Part shown: positions 43,922 to 53,170 of the stretch, in pieces | Position numbering within the stretch: position 1 is the stretch's first letter | How the letters are laid out: each line of letters begins with the position of its first letter | Assembly: GCF_015207425.1 (NCBI RefSeq) | Contig: NZ_JADEWZ010000037.1 | Location: forward strand, 1-53,410 | Origin: Lusitaniella coriacea LEGE 07157 | GTDB lineage: Bacteria; Cyanobacteriota; Cyanobacteriia; Cyanobacteriales; Spirulinaceae | Length of the DNA: 53,410 bases | Reading direction: 5' to 3' | The notes under the pieces: model-generated | Database searches by the model: none | The model's input: only the letters and a program-made list of their open reading frames with translations | What the model was told of the DNA's origin: nothing | Position numbers and translations under genes: made by a program

Positions 43922-45181
43922 ATGAAAGTCTTGGTCATTGGGAATGGGGGACGCGAACACGCGATCGCGTGGAAGTTGTTACAATCGCCGAAAGTCAAAA
44001 AAGTCCTTTGCATCCCTGGAAACGGGGGAACCACTTCAATGGAAGGATGCCAGACCCTTCCGATGCGAACCGATGACTTTGAGGGAATTGCCCGTTTTGT
44101 TTTGGTGCAAGGCATCAGTTTAGTGGTGATTGGGCCCGAACTGCCCTTGTCGATGGGAATTGCGGATTATCTCCAACAGCAAAATATTAAGGTTTTTGGG
44201 CCCAACCAAGCAGGAGCGCAAATTGAATCGAGTAAAGCTTGGGCAAAAGAATTGATGGTGGAAGCGGGGGTTCCCACTGCTGGTGCGGAAGTTTTTTCTG
44301 ATGCGGAAGCAGCGAAAGCTTATGTCAGCCAACAGGGTGCGCCGATTGTCGTCAAAGCAGACGGACTCGCCGCAGGAAAAGGCGTGGTGGTTGCCGCTAC
44401 AGTAGAAGAAGCCCATTGCGCGATCGCGGATCTTTCCAATCAAGGCTTTCGCCTCTTCGTCATTGAAGAATATTTAACGGGTCAAGAAGTCTCTGTACTC
44501 GCGTTGAGCGACGGTTTAACCGTTCGTCCCCTAATTCCGGCACAGGATCACAAACAAATCGGAGAAGGGGATACAGGAGCCAATACCGGGGGAATGGGAG
44601 CCTATGCGCCGACCCCCATCGTTGACGCAGACTGCTTGGAACGAATCGAGCGAGAGGTTTTACAACCCACCCTGGCAACGCTGCAAAAGCGCGGCATCGA
44701 CTACCGAGGCATTCTCTACGCCGGATTGAAGATCGCGCCTGACGGTCAACCGAAAGTATTGGAATTTAACTGTCGTTTTGGCGATCCTGAAACCCAAGCA
44801 GTTCTCCCCCTGTTGGAAACGCCCTTAGAGCAACTCTTTCTGGCTTGTATCGAACAGCGATTGGAAGAATTGCCGCCAATTTCTTGGAAATCAGGGAGTG
44901 CGGTTTGTGTTGTAGCAGCATCCCAGGGCTATCCGGGTTCCTACAAAAGAGGCTACCCCATCTCCGGGGTGCAACAAGCCACAGAATCCGGCGCGATCGT
45001 TTTTCATGCAGGAACGAAGATACAACAAAACCAACTGGTTACCGACGGGGGGCGGGTTTTAGGGGTCACGGCGATGGGAGAAACCTTTGAGGACGCGATC
45101 GCGCAAGCTTACCAAAGCATCGACTGCATCGAATTTGAAGGCATTTACTATCGCAAAGATATCGGTCATCGCATCAAATAG
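43922..45181 (+). CDS. purD: Phosphoribosylamine-glycine ligase (GAR synthetase)
   Basis: The protein is 419 residues from the ATG at 43922 (MKVLVIGNGGREHA), the family's usual start; a TTG at 43904 is less likely. It joins 5-phosphoribosylamine and glycine with ATP, the second step of purine synthesis. The N-domain has GGREHAIAWKL, the ATP-grasp domain has VVKADGLAAGKGVVVA and TGGMGAYAPTP, and the metal/substrate region has EFNCRFGDPETQ. Length matches the family. A response regulator starts 40 nt downstream. Confidence 0.96.
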   Translation: MKVLVIGNGGREHAIAWKLLQSPKVKKVLCIPGNGGTTSMEGCQTLPMRTDDFEGIARFVLVQGISLVVIGPELPLSMGIADYLQQQNIKVFGPNQAGAQIESSKAWAKELMVEAGVPTAGAEVFSDAEAAKAYVSQQGAPIVVKADGLAAGKGVVVAATVEEAHCAIADLSNQGFRLFVIEEYLTGQEVSVLALSDGLTVRPLIPAQDHKQIGEGDTGANTGGMGAYAPTPIVDADCLERIEREVLQPTLATLQKRGIDYRGILYAGLKIAPDGQPKVLEFNCRFGDPETQAVLPLLETPLEQLFLACIEQRLEELPPISWKSGSAVCVVAASQGYPGSYKRGYPISGVQQATESGAIVFHAGTKIQQNQLVTDGGRVLGVTAMGETFEDAIAQAYQSIDCIEFEGIYYRKDIGHRIK

Positions 45182-45221
45182 CTTTAAAGTTAAAAATAAG
45201 CCCAAAGATAACAATCGTAAA

Positions 45222-45917
45222 ATGGCAGAAACTCCAAAACTCTTACTCGTTGATGACGAACCGGGACTGCGCGAAGCCGTACAAGCCTATCTGGAAAACG
45301 ATGGAGAATTTTCAGTGCAGGCTGCGGGAAGTGCAAACGAAGCTTGGGAACTACTCGAACAAACCCCCCCTGACTTAGTAATTTCCGATATTATGATGCC
45401 TCAAGTCGATGGCTATCAATTTCTCAAACGCCTACGGGAAGATCCTCGCTACACCAGCCTTCCCGTGATCTTCCTAACTGCAAGGGGAATGACCTCCGAT
45501 CGCATTCAGGGATACGAAGCAGGGTGCGATGCCTATTTGTCCAAACCCTTTGAACCAGACGAATTGGTGGCAATGGTCAAAAATCTGTTAGCGCGGCGGA
45601 GTGCCGCTTCTGAGGCGGGTGGAGAGCGTTCTCAGTTGGAAGCGATCGCGCGGGAAATCGAGGCAATTCGCAAAACCCTAGACCAACGATCTGGAATTAC
45701 CCAAACCCCTTCTCCCATCGCAATCGATCTCACGCCACGGGAACAAAGCGTTCTGGATTTAGTTGCCAAAGGATTGATGAATAAAGAAATTGCCAGTCAA
45801 TTGGAAACCAGCGTTCGCAATGTAGAAAAATACGTCAGCCGTTTATTTAGTAAAACCGGAACCAATAGTCGTACCGAACTCGTTCGTTTTGCCTTGGAAC
45901 ACGGCTTAACGCAATGA
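45222..45917 (+). CDS. rre1: NarL-family response regulator, Rre1/Ycf29-like
   Basis: The protein is 231 residues from the ATG at 45222. The receiver domain (about 1-125) has LLVDDEPG and the phospho-acceptor Asp56 in LVISDIMMPQVDGY, plus Lys in YLSKPFEPDE. A linker with a short helix leads to a LuxR-type helix-turn-helix (about 165-225: LTPREQSVLDLVAKGLMNKEIA, then RNVEKYVSRLFSKTGTNSRTELVRFAL). The very conserved C-terminus matches what I recall of Rre1/Ycf29, a stress-response regulator shared by cyanobacteria and algal plastids. No histidine kinase is adjacent. The exact orthology is moderately sure. Confidence 0.85.
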   Translation: MAETPKLLLVDDEPGLREAVQAYLENDGEFSVQAAGSANEAWELLEQTPPDLVISDIMMPQVDGYQFLKRLREDPRYTSLPVIFLTARGMTSDRIQGYEAGCDAYLSKPFEPDELVAMVKNLLARRSAASEAGGERSQLEAIAREIEAIRKTLDQRSGITQTPSPIAIDLTPREQSVLDLVAKGLMNKEIASQLETSVRNVEKYVSRLFSKTGTNSRTELVRFALEHGLTQ

Positions 45918-46161
45918 AATGGAGTTCGATTTATTGCAAAACTTAATAATTCATCAACTCGGTAAAAAAGAGGGCTAACGGTTAGATATTGAGCCAATCT
46001 TTCGCAAATTCCTCTAACTTCGCCAAAATGCGGAGAGTTTATGATGTGAATTTACTTGAATCAATGTAAACAATTTTCTCTATTTCTCATCTAATTGAGC
46101 ATTTTTGTTATCGTCAATACATATAAAAACGTCGTTACACAAATGTTAGGGGAAAAATAAA

Positions 46162-46278
46162 ATGAAAACAGCACAATCTTCTCAGATCGGTCTTTACGTT
46201 GGAATGACAGGTTTGCTCGTCTTGATGTGTTTTGGCGTAATTGTCATGATGGCTTTTGGCAGTGGCGCTCTAAGTTAA
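46162..46278 (+). CDS. Single-span membrane microprotein of 38 residues
   Basis: The ORF begins MKTAQSSQIGLYVGMTGLLV and ends FGSGALS. It is one hydrophobic helix (about residues 10-33) with short polar ends. An AGGGGA ribosome binding site lies 8-10 nt upstream, an AT-rich region with a TATAAA box near 46123 precedes it, and a hairpin terminator follows at 46325-46363. This complete transcription unit makes it likely real. Its size is that of small photosystem or cytochrome subunits, but it does not match those I remember (PetM, PetN, PsbM, PsbX, PsaM). Function unknown. Confidence 0.65.
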   Translation: MKTAQSSQIGLYVGMTGLLVLMCFGVIVMMAFGSGALS

Positions 46279-46324
46279 AATTGCTTATTGTTTGTTAACC
46301 TTTAAAATTTCACAAAACGCTTAA

Positions 46325-46363
46325 CCCCGCTCTATCGCTTGGCGATTTTGGCGGGTATTTTTT
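46325..46363 (+). terminator. Intrinsic terminator after the 38-residue membrane protein
   Basis: CCCGC/GCGGG and an inner ATCGC/GCGAT stem enclose a TTG loop and are followed by TATTTTTT. It ends the transcript of the microprotein gene. Confidence 0.75.
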
Positions 46364-46383
46364 ATGCGCATTCAGTCATCAGA

Positions 46384-46504
46384 GGGAATAGGGAATAGGG
46401 AACAGGGAACAGGGAACAGGGAATAGGGAACAGGGAACAGGGAACAGGGAATAGGGAATAGGGAACAGGGAATAGGGAACAGGGAATAGGGAATAGGGAA
46501 TAGG
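46384..46504. repeat. Heptanucleotide tandem repeat (STRR), 17 units
   Basis: Seventeen uninterrupted 7-bp units GGGAATA or GGGAACA are followed by GG. The units vary only at the sixth base, in the order T T C C C T C C C T T C T C T T T. Short tandemly repeated heptamers of this kind are known in filamentous cyanobacteria. No coding role is seen. Confidence 0.95.
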
Positions 46505-46550
46505 TTTTTTCAGTTATCAATCATTCAGTCATCACCGTGTCATCCACTCT

Positions 46551-46598
46551 CCGCGTCACCGTGTCTCCCCGTCTCCGCGTCACCGTGTCTCCCCGTCT
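46551..46598. repeat. 24-bp tandem repeat, two full units
   Basis: The unit CCGCGTCACCGTGTCTCCCC plus GTCT occurs at 46551-46574 and 46575-46598, with a partial third. Related words recur in reverse near 53220 and at the right edge of the window, so it is a dispersed low-complexity repeat. Confidence 0.7.
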
Positions 46599-46656
46599 CC
46601 GCCTCCCCCGGTCACTGAGCGTGTCGAAGTGCCGTGTCAACCCTTGCTGAGGGCAT

Positions 46657-47613
46657 TCAACCGGATTTCATATCACTTCGCTGTCTCGATTCATAAAAAC
46701 TCAAAAGCAGGACCGCGATCGCGAACGGTAAAAAATAATAAATACTTCGGTAAACTAAGATCGAACCCAACAAATTTCCAGAAGCAATCGGTGGAGAAAG
46801 AAAGGATAAAATTACCACCTCAAACACCCCCAATCCCCCCGGAACATTACTCATAATTCCCGCCAGTCGAGCCAGCACATAAATACCACAAAAAGCAGGG
46901 TAAGAAACCGATATAGGTTGGGGAAGAAGTGCATATAAAACACCCGCCACCAAAACCCAATCCGCCATCGTCACCCCAACCTGAGCTAATGCCAAAGTCA
47001 GGGGAATATACGGCAACTTCCAACGTCCAATTTTCAGGCGTTTTTTCCGATTTATCGCACTCCATCCCAAATATCCCAACAAGCAAGATAAAAATATCCC
47101 CCCTAAAAAATGAATCGAATCGAAAGGAAAATCGAGAAAATTGGGAACAGCCGGAGGATTAACCAGAAAAAAGACCCCTGCGACGGCAAATAATCCAATC
47201 CAAAAACTCAGATTGCAAAAAGCAATAATTTGGGCAATTTGGACGATTGAAAATCCCCATCGGGCATAAAATCGATAGCGAAGGACGCTGCCACTAAAGA
47301 AGGTAAACCCCACGCTATTACTGATAGCATAGCTAATTCCCCCTGCCAGAGCCGTTTGGCGATACGCGAGAGGGCGACGCAGCAAGCGAACCGCCAAGGT
47401 ATCGTACCCAGTCAGGGCGACGTAGTTCAGCAGGGTCAACCCCACAGCAAGAACTATCGATAGTGCGGGAATCGTCGTGAAACTTTTGAGTATTTCACCG
47501 GGCGGATAGTTGCGAACTTCCTGACTAATCGTGCGAACCGACAGATTGAGTAGAATCAGTCCCACCAGAACCGGAATAATTTGGGAGATACGTTTGCGGT
47601 AGGGGAAGGTCAT
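46657..47613 (-). CDS. Flippase-like/lysylphosphatidylglycerol synthase TM-type membrane protein
   Basis: The protein is 318 residues from the ATG at 47613 (MTFPYRKRISQIIPVLVGL); an in-frame ATG at 47712 would add 33 residues without homology-like features. About eight membrane helices are visible. Conserved spots are YRQTALAGGISYAISNSVGFTFFSGSVLRYRFY and NVPGGLGVFEVVILSFL, typical of the UPF0104/LPG-synthase TM (MprF N-terminal) family, which moves or handles lipids in the inner membrane. No synthase domain is attached. Substrate unknown. Confidence 0.85.
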   Translation of the reverse strand: MTFPYRKRISQIIPVLVGLILLNLSVRTISQEVRNYPPGEILKSFTTIPALSIVLAVGLTLLNYVALTGYDTLAVRLLRRPLAYRQTALAGGISYAISNSVGFTFFSGSVLRYRFYARWGFSIVQIAQIIAFCNLSFWIGLFAVAGVFFLVNPPAVPNFLDFPFDSIHFLGGIFLSCLLGYLGWSAINRKKRLKIGRWKLPYIPLTLALAQVGVTMADWVLVAGVLYALLPQPISVSYPAFCGIYVLARLAGIMSNVPGGLGVFEVVILSFLSPPIASGNLLGSILVYRSIYYFLPFAIAVLLLSFYESRQRSDMKSG

Positions 47614-47864
47614 TTCAGTTATCAGCGCCTGACGGCAAGGTAGATGGCAGATGGCAGAAGGGGCAAACCGACCCGCGCGACTCATCGCAACGAATATTTT
47701 TCCCGATTCCAAACCGCCTCACTCGAATATTACCTAAAGCGATCGCCCATTACTTTGCAGTTTTCATAACTTATTTACAACGTTTTTTTGAATTTCGCCT
47801 ATTTTATATAAGTAGTGGAAAACAAGCTTTGAGGAAATTGCTTGGATTTTCCGGAGATTGAAGG

Positions 47865-50800
47865 GTGCAATCGACCGAAACATCTACTCGTGCAATACAT
47901 TTCCTCGTTCTCCATTCACAACCAAGAATAATGATGATCTGGGAAACATTCCCAACCCTGTTTGCACCCACTCAGTTTATTCCTTCTAATTGCGGTTATT
48001 TTGGGCAAACGTCCTTTATTACGCTCTCAATAATTGGTGACAGCCTGCTGGCGGCTGTCTATTTCTGTATTCCCGCAATTTTGGCTTATTGCACTTGCCA
48101 ACGCCGGGATATTCCTTTTGTGAGGACGTTCCATTTATTTGGGATTTTTCTCCTGTTTTGCGGTGTCAGTAATTTGCTCGATATTTGGACGCTGTGGCAT
48201 CCAATTGGCTGGATTGCGGCGGTCGAAAAAGCGATCGCGGCAGTTTTGGGTTGCTTGACAACGGTACAAATTCGGCGACGATTGCCGCAATTTTTCACGC
48301 TGCGGATGCCCAGAGAGTTAGAGACGATCAATCAAGAGTTGCAAACGCAGATTGCAGAACGACAGAAAGCAGAATACACCCTGCAACGCCTCGTGTCTGG
48401 AACGGCTTCGGTGACGGGGAAAGAATTTTTCTTCGCTTTAGTGGAGAATCTGGCGGAGGTGCTGGACGCGCGTTATGCTTTCGTTGCAGAGGTCACGCGC
48501 GATCGACCCAAAACCTTAAAAACCCTAGCGTGTTGGGCGGGGACTCGACTGGATAAGTGTTTTGAGTATGAAGTGGAAAATAGTCCCCAGGAGATTGTTA
48601 TCGATCGCGCTAAGTTTTGCTATCTCCCTCACGCGGTTCAAAAACGCCTCATTCCCGATGCAGAAAAAGCGTCAGGGAGTAATAGTAATGGCTATTTTTT
48701 GGGCGCTCCTTTGCTCGACAAAAATCAACAAGTCATCGGCACGCTTTGTATTAATAGCGATCGCGCGATCGCCAATGAAGAACAAGCAAAAGCCATTCTC
48801 TCTCTCTTCGCTGCCAGAGCTACCGCAGAGTTGGAGCGCCAGCGCGCCCAATTTGCCTTGCGTCAAGCGCATCAGGATTTGGAGTTGAAGACCCAGCAAT
48901 TACATCGCGCCTACAGCGATTTAGAGCAGCAGGTGAACGAGGCAACCCAAGGTTTGCGCCAGCGCACGGCAGAGTTGTTAAGGGCAAATGCGGCTTTGGA
49001 GAAAGAAATTCAAGAACGCATCGCCGCCGAATCCGCCTTGCGGGATAGCGGAATTCGCTTGGGACGGCAGCAAAGGGGGTTATTGGAGTTAGCCAAGAGT
49101 CAGAATTTGTATCAAGGCAATCTCAGTGCAGCCTTTGGGGAGATGACGGAGTTGGCGTGTCGCACGTTGAGTGTGGAACGGGGTAGCGTTTGGTTTTATA
49201 ACTCAGAACGCTCCGAGATACGATGTGCTGACTTGTACGACCTCTCTTCAAAATGTCACGAGAAAGGGGCTAAACTTTCGGTAGCGGACTACCCGACTTA
49301 TTTCCAAGCCTTGGAGGTCAATCGCGCGATCGCGGCTCGCGATGCCTACAGCGATCCTCGCACCACAGAATTCAGTTCCTCCTATCTCGAACCGTTTAAC
49401 ATCACTTCCATGTTGGATGTTCCCGTGCGCGTCCAAGGTCGAATTGTCGGGGTGATTTGTTTGGAACATACGGGAAACAAGCGTTCCTGGGCGATTGAAG
49501 AGCAAAACTTTGCCAGTTATTTAGCCTATGCGGTTGCCCTAGCGATTGAGGCGCGCGATCGCAGACAAGCGGAAATTGCCCTCAGAGAAAGCGAGGAACG
49601 CTGGCAATTGGCGGTACAAGGCAGCAATCAAGGGATTTGGGATTGGAATTTGCAAACCCACTCTACGGTCATCTCCGACCGACTGGCGGCGATTTTAGGG
49701 TACGACACATCGGAGATCCCGGACGAGCGGCATTGGTGGACGGCGAGAATTCATCCCGGCGATTACGCGGCGGTGATTAACGCACAACAGCAACACCTAG
49801 AGCGAAAAACGCCCTACTATCGCGCGGAATATCGCCTGCGGGGTAAAGATGGAACCTACTGCTGGATTCTCGATCGCGGACAGGCGCTTTGGGATGCCAA
49901 CGGACAGCCAATTCGCATGGTGGGTTCCTATACCGATATCGGCGATCGCAAACAAGCAGAACTCGCGCTGCGGCAACAGGTGGCAATTGACAGCCTTCTC
50001 AGTCAAATTTCTCGCAAGCTGATCGACCAAAACCTCAATACGGCGATCGATTTTGCCCTCAAAGGGATTGGTAAGATTACCCGATGCGATCGCTGTTATA
50101 TCTTGCACTATTTTGAAGCGGAAAATCTCTTGAGCAATACCTACGAGTGGTGCGCGCCGGGGATTCCGTCTTTGCACGAGGAGCGCCAGGAGATTGGAGC
50201 AAATGCGTTTCCGTCCTTTCTCCAATTTCGTCAGTCGGGGAAGGTGGTTAAGGTGTCCCGTCTGGAAGATTTACCCCTGCATACAATCGCAGAGAAAGCG
50301 GAGTTAGAGCGCCAATCGATTCAATCGCTTCTTTTGGTGCCGACGATTCATTCCGATACGGTGTTTGGTTTTATTGGTTTAGATGCGGTGCGCGCGCCAA
50401 AAGATTGGAAACCCGAAGAGGTTAACTTGCTTAAGCGGGTGGGGGAACTGATCGCGATCGCGCGATCGCGCCACGAAGCTCAAGAAGCGCTACAGGCGAG
50501 AAATCAGGAACTCGCAACCACCCTACAGCAACTCGAAACCACCCAAGACGAGCTGATTCAATCAGAAAAAATGGCTGCTCTCGGACAGTTGATTGCCGGG
50601 GTGGCACACGAAATCAATACCCCTCTCGGTGCGATTCGCTCCTCCATTAGCAATATCGCCGAGTTCCTCGATCGCTATCTCCATCGATTGCCGGACTTTT
50701 TTCGGCAACTTTCCCCGGAAAACTACGCCCATTTCTCAGAACTGCTACGCCTCTCTAACCCGCAGGTCATGCTTCTTCCCAGTCGAGAGAAACGCCAATA

Positions 50801-51566
50801 TAAACGCGCGCTCAAACGAAAACTCGAAACCCAAGGACTGGCAAAAGCGGGCGCGATCGCGGATACCTTAGTAGACATGGGAATCTATCGAGATATCAGT
50901 GCCTTCGAGTCCTGGTTGCATCAACCCGATAGCCGAGAGATTTTGAAGATGGCGTACCAATTGGTGGGACTCCAAGACAGCACCCAAAATACCATCGCCG
51001 CGATCGATCGCGCCGCAACCGTTGTCTTTGCCCTCAAAAGCTACGCGAGATCCGATCGCTTGGGAGAAAAAGTCCCCGCCAATCTCACCGATGGGATTGA
51101 AACCGTTCTCACCCTTTATTGCACCCAAATTAAGCGCGGCGTGACCCTGCGCAGGAACTACAGCAAATTACCGCTAATTCCCTGCTATCCCGACGAACTC
51201 AACCAAGTTTGGACAAATTTGATTCATAATGCCCTGCAAGCAATGGACTATCAAGGTGTTTTAACTATTGATGCCTTCCAACAGCACGACAACATTTGCA
51301 TTAGTATTACCGATAGCGGGATGGGTATTGCCTTAGACATTCAACCTCAAATTTTTCAGCCCTTCTTCACGACAAAACCCCCAGGAGAGGGAAGCGGTTT
51401 GGGGTTGGATATCGTCCAAAAAATTGTACGCAAGCACGAGGGAACCATTGAATTTGACAGCATTCCTGGCAAAACCACCTTTACCATCTCCCTGCCCATA
51501 GAAAGCGCAATGTCGCAAGATAAGACAAATCGACCTCCTTTGCAACCCGTTCAAAGCGAAATTTAA
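47865..51566 (+). CDS. Hybrid-sensing histidine kinase with degenerate ethylene-receptor-type TM domain, GAF and PAS domains
   Basis: The protein is 1233 residues from a GTG at 47865 with GGAG 9 nt upstream; the ATG at 47931 is an alternative and fits the usual start of this TM domain. Three helices (about 50-140) resemble the ethylene-binding domain of ETR1 and SynEtr1: GDSLLAAVYFCIP, then LFGIFLLFCGVSNLLDIWTLWHP. The copper-ligand Cys is kept (Cys99) but the His four residues later is Asn103. GAF domains follow (about 190-325 and 410-560), then PAS (about 575-700, GIWDWNLQTH), a third GAF (about 710-860), HisKA with His915 (GVAHEINTPLG), and an ATPase domain with NLIHNAL, DSGMGI and GSGLGL. 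It autophosphorylates on His and signals to an unlinked regulator. Confidence 0.88.
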   Translation: MQSTETSTRAIHFLVLHSQPRIMMIWETFPTLFAPTQFIPSNCGYFGQTSFITLSIIGDSLLAAVYFCIPAILAYCTCQRRDIPFVRTFHLFGIFLLFCGVSNLLDIWTLWHPIGWIAAVEKAIAAVLGCLTTVQIRRRLPQFFTLRMPRELETINQELQTQIAERQKAEYTLQRLVSGTASVTGKEFFFALVENLAEVLDARYAFVAEVTRDRPKTLKTLACWAGTRLDKCFEYEVENSPQEIVIDRAKFCYLPHAVQKRLIPDAEKASGSNSNGYFLGAPLLDKNQQVIGTLCINSDRAIANEEQAKAILSLFAARATAELERQRAQFALRQAHQDLELKTQQLHRAYSDLEQQVNEATQGLRQRTAELLRANAALEKEIQERIAAESALRDSGIRLGRQQRGLLELAKSQNLYQGNLSAAFGEMTELACRTLSVERGSVWFYNSERSEIRCADLYDLSSKCHEKGAKLSVADYPTYFQALEVNRAIAARDAYSDPRTTEFSSSYLEPFNITSMLDVPVRVQGRIVGVICLEHTGNKRSWAIEEQNFASYLAYAVALAIEARDRRQAEIALRESEERWQLAVQGSNQGIWDWNLQTHSTVISDRLAAILGYDTSEIPDERHWWTARIHPGDYAAVINAQQQHLERKTPYYRAEYRLRGKDGTYCWILDRGQALWDANGQPIRMVGSYTDIGDRKQAELALRQQVAIDSLLSQISRKLIDQNLNTAIDFALKGIGKITRCDRCYILHYFEAENLLSNTYEWCAPGIPSLHEERQEIGANAFPSFLQFRQSGKVVKVSRLEDLPLHTIAEKAELERQSIQSLLLVPTIHSDTVFGFIGLDAVRAPKDWKPEEVNLLKRVGELIAIARSRHEAQEALQARNQELATTLQQLETTQDELIQSEKMAALGQLIAGVAHEINTPLGAIRSSISNIAEFLDRYLHRLPDFFRQLSPENYAHFSELLRLSNPQVMLLPSREKRQYKRALKRKLETQGLAKAGAIADTLVDMGIYRDISAFESWLHQPDSREILKMAYQLVGLQDSTQNTIAAIDRAATVVFALKSYARSDRLGEKVPANLTDGIETVLTLYCTQIKRGVTLRRNYSKLPLIPCYPDELNQVWTNLIHNALQAMDYQGVLTIDAFQQHDNICISITDSGMGIALDIQPQIFQPFFTTKPPGEGSGLGLDIVQKIVRKHEGTIEFDSIPGKTTFTISLPIESAMSQDKTNRPPLQPVQSEI

Positions 51567-51688
51567 TCCTTAAAATTAACCCTAAAGCTGAAAATCCAGA
51601 GGTGAAGCATGGGATATCATTAAGAAGAATTACAATAAGAAAATATTGCAATTGGCTTCTTCTAGGTGTGAAAGGCGATTAATTCCTG

Positions 51689-51862
51689 ATGCGAGTGCGC
51701 GATCGATCTCTCAAGGTCATTCCAATTCCGCTAACAGATCCGGTGAATAAAGCTACGCTTGGACGAGTAAAAAAACAGGCAAATCTACAGAATTTTTTCC
51801 ATAAATCTGGGGAACGCCAATCTTTTCTCAATTCCTGTCGAGCGGGTTTAGCCAAATCATGA
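51689..51862 (+). CDS. Small hypothetical protein of 57 residues, coupled to the cyclase gene
   Basis: The ORF begins MRVRDRSLKVIPIPLTDPVN and ends RAGLAKS. Its TGA overlaps the ATG of the cyclase gene (ATGA, 51859-51862), the usual sign of translational coupling. The ribosome binding site is weak. The protein is basic with no membrane helix and no family I recognise. It could be a real leader gene or a chance ORF. Confidence 0.4.
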   Translation: MRVRDRSLKVIPIPLTDPVNKATLGRVKKQANLQNFFHKSGERQSFLNSCRAGLAKS

Positions 51863-53142
51863 ATCAACCTGTTATCATCTGCGTTGACGATCAACCCACG
51901 GTTCTTTCAGGCTTAAAAAGAGAATTAAAAAATATTCTTGATGATGAATATGAAATTGAAGTCGCTGAAGGGGGAAAAGAGGCTTTAGTTCTCATCGAAG
52001 AATTGCGTGCTGAAAACCAAGAAATTGTCTTGGTTATCTCAGACCATATTATGCCAGATATTATGGGCGATGAATTGCTTCAGCGCATTCATGAAATTCT
52101 GCCCAAAACCATTAAAATCATGCTAACCGGACACGCGGATCTGGTTGCAGTAACAAATGCTATTAATCATGCAAATTTATATCGTTATATTCCAAAGCCT
52201 TGGCAGCCTGAAGACTTAAAGCTAACCATTCGAGAAGCTTTAAATAGCTATTTCCAAAACAAAAAACTCGAAGAGCAAAATGCACATCTCCGCCAGCTCA
52301 ATCAATCTTTCTCTCGTTTCGTCCCGCGCCAATTTTTGCAATGTTTGAATAAAGAAAGCATTCTTGAAATTGAGTTAGGGGATAACGTTCATCAAGAAAT
52401 GTCGGTGCTATTTGCAGATATTCGTAACTTCACTTCCTTTTCAGAAAAGATGAGTCCGGAGGATAATTTTCGGTTTATTAATGGCTACTTGTTGCGGATG
52501 GAACCAGCTATTCTCGAAAATCAAGGATTTATTGATAAATATATTGGGGATGCAATTATGGCGTTATTCCGCGATCGCGCCGACGATGCAGTACAGGCGG
52601 GAATTTCCATGCTACAGCGCCTCAAAACCTACAATCAGGAACGACGCGCCGCAAAACGTCTCCCCTTACAAATTGGCATTGGAATTAACACGGGAAACTT
52701 GATGCTGGGAACCGTTGGCGGACACAACCGCATGGATAGTACAGTTATCAGTGATGCCGTTAATTTAGCCTCTCGTTTGGAGCGTTTGACCAAATTTTAT
52801 GGCGTATCCCTTCTCATCTCCTACCATACCCTTTCTCGCCTCCAAGAACCCACCCGCTACGCCCTGCGCCTGATCGATCAAGTTAGCGTTAAAGGGAAAA
52901 TGAAACGGGTTTCTGTTTTTGAAATTTTTGATGCGGACTCTCCCGAATTGCGCTCGGCAAAATTAGCCACTAAACCGCTTTTTGAGCAAGCCTTAATCCA
53001 ATACTATCTCGGTCATTTCAAATCCGCCCAAGACCTCTTTCAAGAGTGCCTCGGCCTTAACCCTGCCGATCGCGTGGCTACGATTTATTTACGGCGCTGT
53101 CAGACTTCAAAAGTGCCGGGGAGAGATGAGGAAATTGGGTGA
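51859..53142 (+). CDS. Response regulator with class III adenylate cyclase output
   Basis: This 427-residue protein has a receiver domain (about 1-130, CVDDQP, phospho-acceptor Asp62 in LVISDHIMPD, Lys in IPKPWQPED), a linking helix, then a class III cyclase domain (about 175-350). Metal ligands are Asp187 (FADIRNFTSFSE) and Asp231 (YIGDAIMAL). The adenine-selecting Lys227 and a second selecting Asp in SDAVNLASRLE indicate ATP use, and the transition-state Asn and Arg are in the same motif. A C-terminal TPR-like helix pair follows (FEQALIQYYLGHFKSAQDLF). It would make cAMP when phosphorylated. It lies 292 nt after the histidine kinase gene, so the two may form a pathway. Confidence 0.92.
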   Translation: MNQPVIICVDDQPTVLSGLKRELKNILDDEYEIEVAEGGKEALVLIEELRAENQEIVLVISDHIMPDIMGDELLQRIHEILPKTIKIMLTGHADLVAVTNAINHANLYRYIPKPWQPEDLKLTIREALNSYFQNKKLEEQNAHLRQLNQSFSRFVPRQFLQCLNKESILEIELGDNVHQEMSVLFADIRNFTSFSEKMSPEDNFRFINGYLLRMEPAILENQGFIDKYIGDAIMALFRDRADDAVQAGISMLQRLKTYNQERRAAKRLPLQIGIGINTGNLMLGTVGGHNRMDSTVISDAVNLASRLERLTKFYGVSLLISYHTLSRLQEPTRYALRLIDQVSVKGKMKRVSVFEIFDADSPELRSAKLATKPLFEQALIQYYLGHFKSAQDLFQECLGLNPADRVATIYLRRCQTSKVPGRDEEIG

Positions 53143-53170
53143 TGTTCCTATGCTAGTAATAGCCAGGAGT

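Noticed and set aside
46384-46504. Heptamer array as a possible CRISPR
   Set aside because: Units are 7 bp with no spacers and no cas genes nearby; it is a simple tandem repeat.
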